64,000 bases of DNA from Chthonomonas sp. UBA2017 (GCA_002335425.1 DDCB01000030.1:40030-104029), one strand, 5' to 3'. Positions 1 to 9,112 are shown, counted from the first letter of the stretch. Translations and numbers: made by a program. Notes: generated from the letters alone by a model not told the origin.

Positions 1-656
1 CCCAGGAGCAGCTCATCGCGCGGGTCGTTGTTTTGAACCACGACCCCCATGTTCATGGCGTCTTGATTCAGCACCCTTTGCCCCGACATCTGGATGAGGC
101 CGAGGCTCTGCAGGTCCTGAATGCGGCCAAGGACGTCGACGGCCTGACCCCGGCCTCGATGGGCCTTTTGCTGAGCGACATGCCGGGCTTTCGGCCCGCG
201 ACTCCATTAGGGATCATGACCCTACTCCGCCATTATGGGATCACGGTCGAAGGCAAGCGAGCGGTCGTCATCGGTCGGAGCATTATTCTGGGCAAGCCCA
301 CGGCTCTTCTCTTGATGCAACAGAACGCCACGGTCACGATCGCCCATTCCAAGACCGTCGATCTGCCCAGCCTCTGCCGCGAGGCCGACATCCTTGTCGC
401 AGCCGTCGGTCGGCCCGAGTTTGTGCGAGGCGATTGGATCAAGCCGGGGGCGATTGTGATCGATGCGGGCTATAACAAGGTTCCGGGGCGGGATAAGGAT
501 GTCGGCGATGTTCATTTTGGTGAGGCGGCCGAAGTCGCCAGCTACCTCACTCCCGTGCCGGGCGGGGTCGGGCCGATGACGGTGGCGAGCCTGTTGGCCA
601 ATGTGGTGGATGCGGCCGAGCGCACTGTCGCCGATCTGGGGACCCCCGACCGCTAG
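1..656 (+). CDS. folD: FolD, methylenetetrahydrofolate dehydrogenase/cyclohydrolase, 5' truncated by the window
   Basis: Bifunctional cytosolic enzyme interconverting 5,10-methylene-, methenyl- and 10-formyl-tetrahydrofolate in one-carbon metabolism. The reading frame is open from base 3, so the start lies before the window; about 70 N-terminal residues, including the family's catalytic lysine, are missing. Visible family motifs in order are VHGVLIQHPLP, KDVDGLTPAS, the nucleotide-binding GRSIILGKP, TVTIAHSKT and the C-terminal TPVPGGVGPMT. The TTG at 33 lies inside the conserved fold and is not the start. The stop overlaps the convergent hydrolase gene by four bases. Family assignment is secure. 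Confidence 0.95.
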   Translation, partial: QEQLIARVVVLNHDPHVHGVLIQHPLPRHLDEAEALQVLNAAKDVDGLTPASMGLLLSDMPGFRPATPLGIMTLLRHYGITVEGKRAVVIGRSIILGKPTALLLMQQNATVTIAHSKTVDLPSLCREADILVAAVGRPEFVRGDWIKPGAIVIDAGYNKVPGRDKDVGDVHFGEAAEVASYLTPVPGGVGPMTVASLLANVVDAAERTVADLGTPDR

Positions 657-1507
657 TCGATCTCTTGGACGATCGATTGGATCAGGGACCAGCGCGCTTT
701 GAGGTCGCTCAGGAGCGGCAGCTGGGAGCGCACGATGTCGACCAGATCGAGATCGATCTCGCTGACCAAGAGGTGATCTTCCAAAAGGGGCGCCCGCATG
801 ACCAACTCGCCGTAGGGATTGGTGATCATGCTGGCTCCGACGAAACCTTTTCCGCCTTCGAATCCGGCAAGCATCGGGTTCAGGCAATAAACGCTGTGTT
901 CGGCGCTTAGGCTACAGAGCATTCTTTGATATCGCTCGACATTGCTGGGCCACTCGCCCCCGAAGCCCCGGGCTGGCGAGGCGCTTGGAACGATCATCAT
1001 CTTCGTCCCGCGGACGGCCAGTAGCGTCCCGAGCAGGCTATGCCAGACGTCTTCGCAGATCAAGAGCCCGACTTTGCCGAAACGAGTGTCTGCGAGGCCT
1101 AGGGTCCGACCTCGTGAGACGAATCGATCTTCGTCGAACACCCCGTAGGTCGGCAGGAAGAACTTTCGATAGACATGGACCAAGCGGGGGTGCGGCCCAA
1201 GCTCAAGATAAGCCGCCGAATTGTAATGAGTCGTTTCAGCTTTCTCGTAAAAGCCCACGACGGCATCGACCGGTCGCGCAAGTCCAGCGGTGCGCTGAGC
1301 CAGCTCCTGTAAGAGCTGGTCGGCCCCGAGGGCGCACTCGGCCACGCCGCCTTCGAGAAAATAGGCGGACGTCGCCGACTCAGGGAAGGCCACGAGGTCG
1401 ATTTTCTCGGCGGCCGCTTGATGAATCCAGTCGGCCATGCGGTCGAGGTTGGCCTTCAGTTGGGCTTTTTCGGGGGTGAATTGGGCACACGCAGCGACCA
1501 AGCGCAT
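653..1507 (-). CDS. Carbon-nitrogen hydrolase (nitrilase superfamily)
   Basis: A 284-residue amidase-type enzyme of the nitrilase superfamily, which cleaves non-peptide C-N bonds. The catalytic triad is visible: E43 in AFPES, K115 in YRKFFLP and C151 in LLICEDVW. Length is usual for a single-domain member. The substrate cannot be told from sequence; omega-amidase, N-carbamoyl-amine amidohydrolase and NAD synthetase-type glutaminase relatives all share this fold. The ATG at 1507 is preceded by TAGACT with a six-base gap and no Shine-Dalgarno (SD) sequence, suggesting a leaderless transcript. It stands alone, convergent with folD. Confidence 0.85.
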   Translation of the reverse strand: MRLVAACAQFTPEKAQLKANLDRMADWIHQAAAEKIDLVAFPESATSAYFLEGGVAECALGADQLLQELAQRTAGLARPVDAVVGFYEKAETTHYNSAAYLELGPHPRLVHVYRKFFLPTYGVFDEDRFVSRGRTLGLADTRFGKVGLLICEDVWHSLLGTLLAVRGTKMMIVPSASPARGFGGEWPSNVERYQRMLCSLSAEHSVYCLNPMLAGFEGGKGFVGASMITNPYGELVMRAPLLEDHLLVSEIDLDLVDIVRSQLPLLSDLKARWSLIQSIVQEID

Positions 1508-1513
1508 GCGGTC

Positions 1514-1519
1514 AGTCTA
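1514..1519 (-). promoter_or_regulatory. -10 box of a probable leaderless promoter
   Basis: TAGACT on the minus strand, six bases before the ATG at 1507. At this spacing transcription would begin at or next to the start codon. No SD sequence fits in the gap. Confidence 0.5.
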
Positions 1520-1551
1520 CCGAACTGAACTCGGTCGCGCGAGTCCTGAGC

Positions 1552-3885
1552 TCAGCTCGGCATCCGGACTCGGACGCGAGCCTCGGTGACTTTGCCTTTT
1601 CCAAAGGTCTGCTCCAGCGTCTTGAGTGCGCCGGAGCTTTGGGCCGGGACGATCACGCAGAGTCTTTGCTGGGCTCGGGTAAGAGCGACATATAAGAGGC
1701 GCTGTTCCTCTTGGACACCTTCGCTCGCATTCCTTTTGGCCAGCCAGGTGCGATAGCTGCACGGCACATCTCGATACGGAGCAACGAAGAGGCCGCGTTT
1801 GGCATCCAATTGCAGTTCATTATCGGCGGTGGCCCGGGCTTTGGTCGCGCGCCGTTCATCGAGATAAACCACAACGACGGGGAACTCAAGGCCCTTCGAG
1901 TTATGGGCCGTCATCAAAGTGACCGCCGGACTCGACTCGTCGATGATTGGGGCCTCTGACTCGCGATGTCGCAATTCTCGGACCCGTCGAAGCCGATCCG
2001 CGAACTCGGCCGAGGTCATGGTCGGCTCTTCGACCGCGAGGAGTTGAAGTTTGCGCAGGTTCGCCACGGCCTGAGGTCCGTGAGGATAAGTGAGGGCCTT
2101 CGCCCAATAGTCGGTCAGGGCAAAGAGCTCGCCCATCAGCTCCCAGGCGGGGATTCGATCGGCGTACGCATGGAGCGTGGGGAACCAGCGGAAAAAAGAA
2201 TCGAGTGCCTCACGATCGCTCGGGAGCTCGGGTTCAAAGGCAGACAGAGCAGCCCACGGGTCCTCTTCTTGGCTCAGAAGCACGACCGCGTCGAGGCTCA
2301 GCCCCACAAAGGGGCTCAGAAGAAAGGGCAAGAAAGCCGGGTTATCCGCCGGTTGGGTGAGCGCGAGCAGCGCGTTCGCGAGGTCGCGAATCTCCATGCG
2401 GGCATAAAACTTCTCGGTCGCCCCGATCATGCGGGTCTTGATGTTGAGCGCCTGGAGCGCCCCGGCGACGGCCTGATTCCGCAGATGCACGTTCGCCAAG
2501 ACGGCGATTTCATGGGGACCGACCCCTTCTTGGATCAGTTCTGCAACCCAAGCCGCGACCTGTTGATCTGGCTTGAGGCGTCCCCGGGGGCCGAGCTTCC
2601 AGATTTCGACGAAGTCTGTCGGGGCGGTGGGTTCGGCGTCGAAATCCATCGGGCCCGCGGGGGCGGCCATCGGTTGATAATCTCCGGCCCAAAGCTGCTG
2701 AAAGGCCTCGTCAATGAAGTGCAAGATCGGCTGTTCGGATCGGAAATTTCGACTGAGGGGGAGCCGAGTCCGCTCGGGATCGGCGGCACGTTGGGCAAAG
2801 AGCGACCGGTCTGCATGTCGAAATCGATAGATCGACTGCTGGGGATCGCCGATAAAAAGGGTGCGCTGAACGGGGAGCTGATCGAGCAAGCGATATTGCA
2901 CCGGATTTACATCCTGAGACTCATCCACCATCAGGAGCTGAATTTGATGAGAGAGCTTCTCTTTGACTCGAGAATTATTTTCTAAAAGGTGAACAGCAAG
3001 AGACTCTAAGGCATTAAAATCGACCCACTGATTTTCGTGAAACGTCGAGTTCAGATTTTGCCATACATCGGCGACAATTTTTGCCAAAGCGCTGGTCCGT
3101 TGGGCATTCTGAGTTTCTTGTGATTCCTCCCAAATTCTGTTCGCCATGATCGCCGGAGGAAGCGAGCGTGCGATTCTTTTTTGCTCTAATCGCAAAACCG
3201 CATCGGCTTTGCCATAGTTTCCAAAATCTGCCTGGATCTCTTCGGGCTGCTCTTGGAGCAAAGATTGAAACCACGTGTGAAGGGTGGCGCCAGGGGAATG
3301 GTAATGCTCCAGCATTCTTTCTGGAGTCCAACCTGCAGAACGGAAGTTTTCTAGGACCGATCTGACATCTCGAAATAACTTTGCATGCATGGCCTGGGGA
3401 GATTGATAATCAAATTCATGAATTCTCTCCATCATCAGATCCTGCACATCGGGATCGTATTCAGCAAACTTCGCAATCGAATCGGTGAGCAGTCTTTCGA
3501 AGAGATCGTCAAATTCTCGCTCGGTGATCAGCCGGAATTCAGGGTCTAATCCCGCTTCAAGAGCGTTTTCTCGTAGCAATCGATCGCAAAAGCTGTGGAT
3601 GGTTTGAATCGGGCCCGTTTCGGCAGTTTGGGCGTCAGAGTCTCGGCCCGCATCGCGCAGTTTTCGAACGATTCGAGTCTTCATCTCTGCAGCGGCTTTC
3701 TTGGTAAAAGTGATCGCAAGAATTTGATCGGGCGAGATATTCTCGTCGATCACCGCGCGCAAGTATTTCTCAACTAGAACGGTCGTTTTTCCAGATCCTG
3801 CGCTCGCAATCAGCGTGAGATGAGGACTAGAACAGTCCACCGCTGCTTGTTGTTCAGGGCTGAGTCTCAGCTTTTGCGAAGGCAT
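1552..3885 (-). CDS. AddA-type UvrD/Rep family helicase without the C-terminal nuclease domain
   Basis: A 777-residue superfamily 1A DNA helicase, by neighbourhood the motor of an AddAB-like double-strand-break repair machine. Motifs in order: Walker A SAGSGKTT (28-35), Ia ITFTKKAAAEM, II MVDESQDVNP, III IGDPQQSIYRFRHAD, IV SRNFRSEQPIL, V TAHNSKGLEFP and VI LLYVALTRAQQRL. The protein ends about 35 residues after motif VI, whereas AddA/RecB proteins carry a further PD-(D/E)XK nuclease domain and usually exceed 1,100 residues. The start at 3885 sits one base after the stop of the upstream AddB-type gene; a longer frame to 4038 would overlap that gene and lacks homology. Roughly 2900-3890 is richer in A/T than its surroundings. 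Confidence 0.85.
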   Translation of the reverse strand: MPSQKLRLSPEQQAAVDCSSPHLTLIASAGSGKTTVLVEKYLRAVIDENISPDQILAITFTKKAAAEMKTRIVRKLRDAGRDSDAQTAETGPIQTIHSFCDRLLRENALEAGLDPEFRLITEREFDDLFERLLTDSIAKFAEYDPDVQDLMMERIHEFDYQSPQAMHAKLFRDVRSVLENFRSAGWTPERMLEHYHSPGATLHTWFQSLLQEQPEEIQADFGNYGKADAVLRLEQKRIARSLPPAIMANRIWEESQETQNAQRTSALAKIVADVWQNLNSTFHENQWVDFNALESLAVHLLENNSRVKEKLSHQIQLLMVDESQDVNPVQYRLLDQLPVQRTLFIGDPQQSIYRFRHADRSLFAQRAADPERTRLPLSRNFRSEQPILHFIDEAFQQLWAGDYQPMAAPAGPMDFDAEPTAPTDFVEIWKLGPRGRLKPDQQVAAWVAELIQEGVGPHEIAVLANVHLRNQAVAGALQALNIKTRMIGATEKFYARMEIRDLANALLALTQPADNPAFLPFLLSPFVGLSLDAVVLLSQEEDPWAALSAFEPELPSDREALDSFFRWFPTLHAYADRIPAWELMGELFALTDYWAKALTYPHGPQAVANLRKLQLLAVEEPTMTSAEFADRLRRVRELRHRESEAPIIDESSPAVTLMTAHNSKGLEFPVVVVYLDERRATKARATADNELQLDAKRGLFVAPYRDVPCSYRTWLAKRNASEGVQEEQRLLYVALTRAQQRLCVIVPAQSSGALKTLEQTFGKGKVTEARVRVRMPS

Positions 3886-3886
3886 C

Positions 3887-6742
3887 TTAATCGCTTCCTC
3901 CGACCTGAGCCGACATCCCGAACTCTTGGTGCAATCGACAGTGTTCACCCCAGCGGCACGTTCGACAGGCTTCTCCGGGTGTCGCGCGCATCGGATTGGG
4001 TCGCAAAGAGAGAACTGCGGCTTGCACCGTTTGCTCAATTTTGTCTCGCATATCTTGCACGTCTTGCAGATCGGTGAGTGCGAGTCGTCGAATATGCGGA
4101 GCGTCTTGTTCGGCGAGCGGTGGGGCTTTCACTCCAAGCTCGATCCAGACGCGCTTGCCCATCATTCGGTCGATGGAGAAAAACGCTCCTCGGGTTGAAT
4201 TTGGAATCGCCGGAAACAGGCGAATCAAGTCGATCAAGTCGTCAGGTTTTTCGAGTAACTTTTCCAAGGAAAGTTCGCTCCCTTTGCTGGAGCGAAACGT
4301 CGAGATCAGGGGTCGTTCATCCCGCGTTTGGGTGACCGCTGCCACTCGCCCGCGAAGGGTCACTTCGAGCTGAGGATCGAGTTGGCCGCCGTCACCGAGC
4401 TCATCGAGAGGAACATGGACTCGGGTCGTCGTGCGATCGGGCCGCAGAATGTGACGCTCGATCGTCTCCTTTTTGACCCAGTTTTCGATGAGGGGTCGGA
4501 GCGCGAGTCGAAGCAAGCTGACCTGCCACGGACTGAGCTCGTGTCGCCGCTGCTGAATCTCCAGTTCAAGCTGCTGGGTAAGGAGCTGCGGCAGCTTTGA
4601 AAGCGGCCGAGCGGGCATGTTGATGCGTTCGGGGAGTGAGGCCAGAAGGCTTCGATAGCTTGGGGAAGGAAAGGACTTCCAGCCCAGCCGGTGCGAGGCG
4701 GCAGCACGAAACGGACATTGCAGAGCATCGCGAATCTCGTGAGGCGTGATCTCGGCCGGCCGAGGCAAGCTGGCGATTTGGATGGCTCGCTCGGTGACCA
4801 GATAGTTGAGGGGGTTTTGGACCGGCGCGCCCATGGCCAATGAGATTTGAAGATCGGACGGGTTCAGACATTGGTCCGGAGGCGGGGCGAGCTCGGTGAC
4901 TCGGGGGGTCCAGCGCTGGACTGAATTTTGGAATCGCTCCTCGATCAGGGACAAATAGTAGGTCGGGACGTTGTCTTGGCTGTCACTTGTCAGCGGGTAA
5001 CTCAGAATCAGCTCATCGGTGACCGAGGCGGCCAGCCGGATGAAGTCAGATCGTTCTTCGCGAGCCTGGACGTGCGAATCAAGCAAGGCGGGGAGGTTGA
5101 GTCGAATCTTGCGAATCGCAGTCCGGTCTGCATCGTCCAAGATCGGGTCCTCGCGACGTCTTCGAGGGAGCGAGCCCTCCAGCATCCCGAGAATGATCAG
5201 TTTTTGGCACGGCTGAACGGCCTCGGCGGTCGTGACCAGTCGCGTGCCGCTGCTGGTTGCTGGAAGGGTCATCTCTTCACTCTGCCAGATCCGCTCGCAA
5301 TGGGCGACGAAGCTCGAATAGCTGATCTGTTCGAGCCGAGCTTGCTCGGTGACGGCCGTGTCGCGCAGGGCTCGCTGGAGGGCGGATCGAGCCCGGGCTT
5401 CCCGCTCGGCGGTTTCGCGGTGACTCTGGAGCGCAGGAAGGTCGCCGATCAGGTGGATCAGATGGTCGAGCCAGTCTCGCAAGAGTCTCGGCTCGGCGAG
5501 CACCGTTTTGCGCCAACGCAGAATGGAGTCCAGCCAATCGGGGGCCTCAAGCGTCTCCAAGTCCAAGGTCTCCCAGGGATCGGCTTCAGCCTGGATGGAG
5601 GCGGCGTCGTGGGCGAGCAGTTGGTCTGCGATCTGCTTCGCTTCGCCGAGAAAAGTCGTGGTGGCGCATTCGGCCAGCCCGATGAGCCGAGGGGAGTCGA
5701 TCGCTTTGAGCAGGCGCAAAGTGAATCCGACGAAGCCGCTGGCGAAGAGGGGAGCGCGAAGGTTGGCCTCAAGTTGCACGCCCAAGCGCCGAGCGGCGGC
5801 GAGCAGCAACGGGGCGTAGGTGTCGGTGTCCCGGGCAAAAATCTGAATTTCGCCCGAAGCGACGCCCTCGTGCTGCCATCGTTGCACCGTGCGCAGGGCG
5901 CATTCGCACTCGGCGAGCTTGTCGGCGGCGTTCAGAATGGTGATTTCGGGCGGATCGCTGGCCTGGTCAAACGTGCCGAAGAGGGTGTCGACCCAAAGGG
6001 GTGAGGGAGGTGGCGGCGGCGGGATGCCGAAGCAGCTGGCCATCTTTTGGCTCAGCTCAAATCCGCCGGAAGCGGCATGCTCCAGGAGGACCGTGACCTC
6101 AATTCCGCGACCCGCGGCCCAAAGGAGCCACTCGGCAGAGATGGGCTCCAGGCTCGCCGAGGCGTCCACGAGCAGCCGCTTGACGGGCAAGGCCGCCTCG
6201 GCGGTCCACTCGATGCAGGCGCGCAGAGCGGGCAAACTTTGTTCTCGTCCCATCGATTCCAGGAGTTGATTGACCCGTTCGTCGAGGATCGCCAAAGAGG
6301 AGAGTTTGTCGCGAAGGGGTCCTTGGGCTTGTTGGGCGAGGGCACCCAAATCGGCGGCATCAAATCCGCCGTGGTGGAGTTCTCGCAACGTCTGGGCGAG
6401 TGCTTTTTGGGTGCCTGGAAAGGGAGCACTCCGAGCCAAGATCTCGGGCAAAGATTGGGTCCGACACGCCTCGGCAATACAGGCTCGCACCATCCCCGTG
6501 CTCGCGAGTTGGCCCAAGCTGAGCCCCAACGCCCGTGCGACCGAGCGGACGATCTCGGCGAACGACCTCACCTCGACCTCCGCCTCGTCAGGGTCGATCC
6601 AGCGTCGCAACAAGATCAGTCGTGAGTCCGAAAGCGCCGACATCCAGCCTCGGCCTTTCTTGGCAAATTCCTCGATCGCCTGGCGGTGCTCCCTTCCGCC
6701 GGGCCGCACCCAGCAGACGTTTGGTTTTCCTCGCGTACCCAC
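3887..6742 (-). CDS. AddB-type subunit with Fe-S cysteines but a degenerate nuclease site
   Basis: A 951-residue partner of the helicase that follows one base later. The C-terminal part carries the four-cysteine pattern of the AddB iron-sulfur cluster: C676 in LQCPFRA, then C926-x2-C929-x5-C935. Between them, where AddB-type nucleases have GRIDR and VDYK, this protein reads GRVAAV (798-803) and ISTFRSS (813-819), so the acidic metal ligands and the lysine are absent. The N-terminus resembles AddB's helicase-like domain, but its Walker A is replaced by RPGGREHR. The start is a GTG at 6742, 20 bases from a divergent GTG gene; an internal ATG at 6643 is an alternative. It probably serves as a structural or recognition subunit. 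Confidence 0.75.
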   Translation of the reverse strand: MGTRGKPNVCWVRPGGREHRQAIEEFAKKGRGWMSALSDSRLILLRRWIDPDEAEVEVRSFAEIVRSVARALGLSLGQLASTGMVRACIAEACRTQSLPEILARSAPFPGTQKALAQTLRELHHGGFDAADLGALAQQAQGPLRDKLSSLAILDERVNQLLESMGREQSLPALRACIEWTAEAALPVKRLLVDASASLEPISAEWLLWAAGRGIEVTVLLEHAASGGFELSQKMASCFGIPPPPPPSPLWVDTLFGTFDQASDPPEITILNAADKLAECECALRTVQRWQHEGVASGEIQIFARDTDTYAPLLLAAARRLGVQLEANLRAPLFASGFVGFTLRLLKAIDSPRLIGLAECATTTFLGEAKQIADQLLAHDAASIQAEADPWETLDLETLEAPDWLDSILRWRKTVLAEPRLLRDWLDHLIHLIGDLPALQSHRETAEREARARSALQRALRDTAVTEQARLEQISYSSFVAHCERIWQSEEMTLPATSSGTRLVTTAEAVQPCQKLIILGMLEGSLPRRRREDPILDDADRTAIRKIRLNLPALLDSHVQAREERSDFIRLAASVTDELILSYPLTSDSQDNVPTYYLSLIEERFQNSVQRWTPRVTELAPPPDQCLNPSDLQISLAMGAPVQNPLNYLVTERAIQIASLPRPAEITPHEIRDALQCPFRAAASHRLGWKSFPSPSYRSLLASLPERINMPARPLSKLPQLLTQQLELEIQQRRHELSPWQVSLLRLALRPLIENWVKKETIERHILRPDRTTTRVHVPLDELGDGGQLDPQLEVTLRGRVAAVTQTRDERPLISTFRSSKGSELSLEKLLEKPDDLIDLIRLFPAIPNSTRGAFFSIDRMMGKRVWIELGVKAPPLAEQDAPHIRRLALTDLQDVQDMRDKIEQTVQAAVLSLRPNPMRATPGEACRTCRWGEHCRLHQEFGMSAQVGGSD

Positions 6743-6750
6743 TCGTCAAG

Positions 6751-6756
6751 TATTAT
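6751..6756 (+). promoter_or_regulatory. -10 box of a probable leaderless promoter
   Basis: TATTAT six bases before the GTG at 6763. Only 20 bases separate the two divergent start codons, so this promoter lies inside the start region of the opposite gene. Confidence 0.5.
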
Positions 6757-6762
6757 GCCTTC

Positions 6763-7413
6763 GTGAAGCGGCAAGTCTGGACTGGGGCTCGGCAATGGGC
6801 GGGCAACTTACTGCCGATGTTGATCTGTGTGCCGTTCGGGGTCGGGGCGATCCTGTTTTTTGATCCGAGCCGCGGCCTGTCGGGAGCGTCTTTGCTATGT
6901 GCGATTCTGTTTCCTGCGGTGGGTTGGTTGAGCTTGAATTGGCTCGGGCTCTGGGGCAACGAATCGATGCGTCGCCAAGTAACGCGCCTGTATGAGCGGA
7001 CGGAGCCGCCCCCGGATTGGGGCCGGATTTGGGTAGGCGCGGCGCGCCCCTCGTTTCGAGGGGTCTTGGATCCGCACGAAGAGGTAGGGTTCTTGATTTT
7101 GCGGCCCGCAGAGCTGGAGTTTTTCAGCGAGACCGTCCGGCTGAAGCTTCCCAAATCGACTCTGACGGCGATCCGGACCGGGGTCAATCCTCACAGCTTG
7201 GTGGGACTCGGGGGCTGGGTGGTGTTGGTGGGCGAGATCGACGGCCAGCCGATTCTGTTTCGGGTCGAGCCGCGGGAATCGCCCACGCTGTGGGGCAATG
7301 TCCGGCAGCGGAGTCGCCTTCGGGACACGCTGACCCAATGGCTGAAAAGCGAGGGGTCCGAGCCTCCTCAGAGCGGCTCGGACCCCAGCGCTGGCGGCGT
7401 GGTTTCGTCGTAG
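6763..7413 (+). CDS. Hypothetical membrane protein with two N-terminal TM segments
   Basis: A 216-residue protein not recognised by family. Two hydrophobic segments occur near residues 10-30 (LLPMLICVPFGVGAILFF) and 38-60 (SLLCAILFPAVGWLSLNWLG). A soluble part of about 150 residues follows, with an FLILRPAELEFF strand and a PH-like beta-rich texture, so it may be a membrane-anchored cytoplasmic domain. The GTG start is chosen because TATTAT lies six bases upstream and the TMs begin just after it. It ends three bases before the convergent flagellin stop, leaving no room for a dedicated terminator. Confidence 0.7.
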   Translation: MKRQVWTGARQWAGNLLPMLICVPFGVGAILFFDPSRGLSGASLLCAILFPAVGWLSLNWLGLWGNESMRRQVTRLYERTEPPPDWGRIWVGAARPSFRGVLDPHEEVGFLILRPAELEFFSETVRLKLPKSTLTAIRTGVNPHSLVGLGGWVVLVGEIDGQPILFRVEPRESPTLWGNVRQRSRLRDTLTQWLKSEGSEPPQSGSDPSAGGVVSS

Positions 7414-7416
7414 AAG

Positions 7417-8916
7417 CTACCGGAGCAGCGCCAGCACCGACTGAGGGGCGCTGTTGGCCTGGGCAAGAACGGAAAGACCGCTTTGCTGCAGGATCTGGAG
7501 CTTCGTGAATTGAGTCATTTCTTGGGCGACGTCGATGTCTCGGATGGAGCTATCGGTGGCGGCCAAGTTTTCGCTGGCGATGTTGAGCGACCGGACGTTC
7601 GACTCCAGCACGTTGCGTTGGAAGGAGCCAATGTCGCCTCGGGCACGAGTGATCTGGCCGATGGCGGCGTCAATGACCTGGAGGGCATTGGCGGCCCCGG
7701 ATTGGCTCGTCACGTCGAGGTTCGACATGCTCAAGCCGGACACGGCGCCTACGCCGAGGTTGGCCGAACTAAAGTTCCCCAAGCTCAAGTTCGTGGTTTG
7801 GCCCGCGTTCGCCCCGATTTGGAACTGAGTCGAGCCGACTCGAAGCTGGCCGATGGCACCATCGGCCGCGGTCGTCGAGTTGCCGGCCTCATTTAGCCGA
7901 ATCGAGTTTCCATTCGAATCCTGCAGTACAAGGCCGCTGGAGCCGAACCGCCCGCCGGTGAACGCCGCAGTGACTGCCGCCATTCCGCCGGTGCCGTCGA
8001 CGTCGATCGTGACCGTCGCCAGGGCGTCGACACCGGCGTTTTGGCTGGTGCCCGCGCCGCTTCGGATCGTTCCGACCGAGTCGGTGAGGTCGATGACCGA
8101 GTTCGAACCGAATCCGGTCGAGCTCAGTCGGATGCGGTTGTCGTTCGCACCGACGTTGACGATCTGAGCGGTGACGCCGGTTTGGGCCGACGACTCATTG
8201 ATTCGCTGAACGAGCTGGCCATAGGTGTCCGTCGCACTGGCGGTGAACGATTGGCCATTGATCGTAAACGATCCGGCTCGGCCCGAACCGACGGCGACGG
8301 CTGCTGCCGCTCCGATGTCGGCGGCAGTGATGATCGCCATGTTAGCGTCGGTGGTTGCGGCTCGGGTCGCGACGGTGGTCACGTCGATGGTCACCGTGGC
8401 ATTCGACGTGATCGCAAATCCGCCGAACTGGCCATTAAAGCTCATCCCGCCGATCATCGACGCGTTCGTCACGGTGGACGAAACGCCCGCCGAACCGTCG
8501 AGCAGCTTCTTGGTGCCGAAGGCGGTGTTGCCAGCGACCCGGTTGATCGACGACGCGATCGAATTCAGCTGATTCTGGTTAGCTTGGAGTTGGCTGGCGC
8601 TGAGCGTTCCGGTGTTGCTGGAGGCCACCGCCAGGGTCCGAGCGTCGCGCAGGAGGCGACCGACCTCGTCCAAGGCACCTTCTGCGGTCTTGGCCAGGTT
8701 CATCGCGTCTTGACTATTTCGAACCGCTTGCTCGATGCCGCTCATTTGCGACCGAAAGCTCTCGGATGCGATCAGGCCGGCCGGATCGTCAGCCGCCGAG
8801 TTGATTCGCATACCGCTCGAAAGCCGGGTGACGGCACTCGAAAATTGCGTGTTCGTGGTGGACAAATTTCGCATGGCGTTCATCGCCATGACATTGGTAT
8901 TGACTCGAAAAGACAT
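7417..8916 (-). CDS. fliC: Flagellin 1
   Basis: A 499-residue structural subunit of the flagellar filament. The N-terminal D0/D1 region (FRVNTNVMAMNA, LSSGMRINSAADDPAGL) and the C-terminal helix ending SVLAQANSAPQSVLALLR are canonical; the C-terminus mediates export and assembly. The centre (about 140-400) is rich in Ala, Thr and Ser and includes a flagellin hook-IN-like segment around GSFTINGQSFTASATDTYGQ. A strong SD (GGAGGAAGGA) directly precedes the ATG at 8916. A paralogue lies at 35993-37495; the two centres are nearly identical while the ends differ, the reverse of what is usual. No sigma-28 promoter consensus is apparent; TAGGAT at 8982-8987 is the likely -10. Confidence 0.97.
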   Translation of the reverse strand: MSFRVNTNVMAMNAMRNLSTTNTQFSSAVTRLSSGMRINSAADDPAGLIASESFRSQMSGIEQAVRNSQDAMNLAKTAEGALDEVGRLLRDARTLAVASSNTGTLSASQLQANQNQLNSIASSINRVAGNTAFGTKKLLDGSAGVSSTVTNASMIGGMSFNGQFGGFAITSNATVTIDVTTVATRAATTDANMAIITAADIGAAAAVAVGSGRAGSFTINGQSFTASATDTYGQLVQRINESSAQTGVTAQIVNVGANDNRIRLSSTGFGSNSVIDLTDSVGTIRSGAGTSQNAGVDALATVTIDVDGTGGMAAVTAAFTGGRFGSSGLVLQDSNGNSIRLNEAGNSTTAADGAIGQLRVGSTQFQIGANAGQTTNLSLGNFSSANLGVGAVSGLSMSNLDVTSQSGAANALQVIDAAIGQITRARGDIGSFQRNVLESNVRSLNIASENLAATDSSIRDIDVAQEMTQFTKLQILQQSGLSVLAQANSAPQSVLALLR

Positions 8917-8981
8917 TCCTTCCTCCGTGATGTCTGGCCCTTTCGGGACCCACTCTGGACGGAGCAGCGTGCTGCGTGGTC

Positions 8982-8987
8982 ATCCTA
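8982..8987 (-). promoter_or_regulatory. Candidate -10 box for flagellin 1
   Basis: TAGGAT on the minus strand, about 65 bases before the ATG, which would give an SD-containing leader. The same hexamer lies upstream of flagellin 2. No clear -35 is seen. Confidence 0.4.
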
Positions 8988-9112
8988 ACCTTCCGTCCCT
9001 GGAGAGGTGATTGGACAACGGAGGGGGACGCCTCCCGCTGAGAATACGGGGGTCGCCGTGAAACCTGGTGGAGCTACGGGGGCACGGGCCAACACAGACC
9101 GTCAGAACCCCG

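Noticed and set aside
3886..4038. N-terminal extension of the AddA-type helicase to 4038.
   Set aside because: It lies in the coding end of the AddB-type gene and has no helicase similarity; ATG 3885 gives a normal N-terminus.
9020..9110. CTGAGA followed by TGAAACCTGGTGGAG and a G-run, recalling a TPP riboswitch.
   Set aside because: The conserved TAATACC and GCGTAGGGA parts are missing, and the next gene's -10 box lies after it, so the RNA would not include it.
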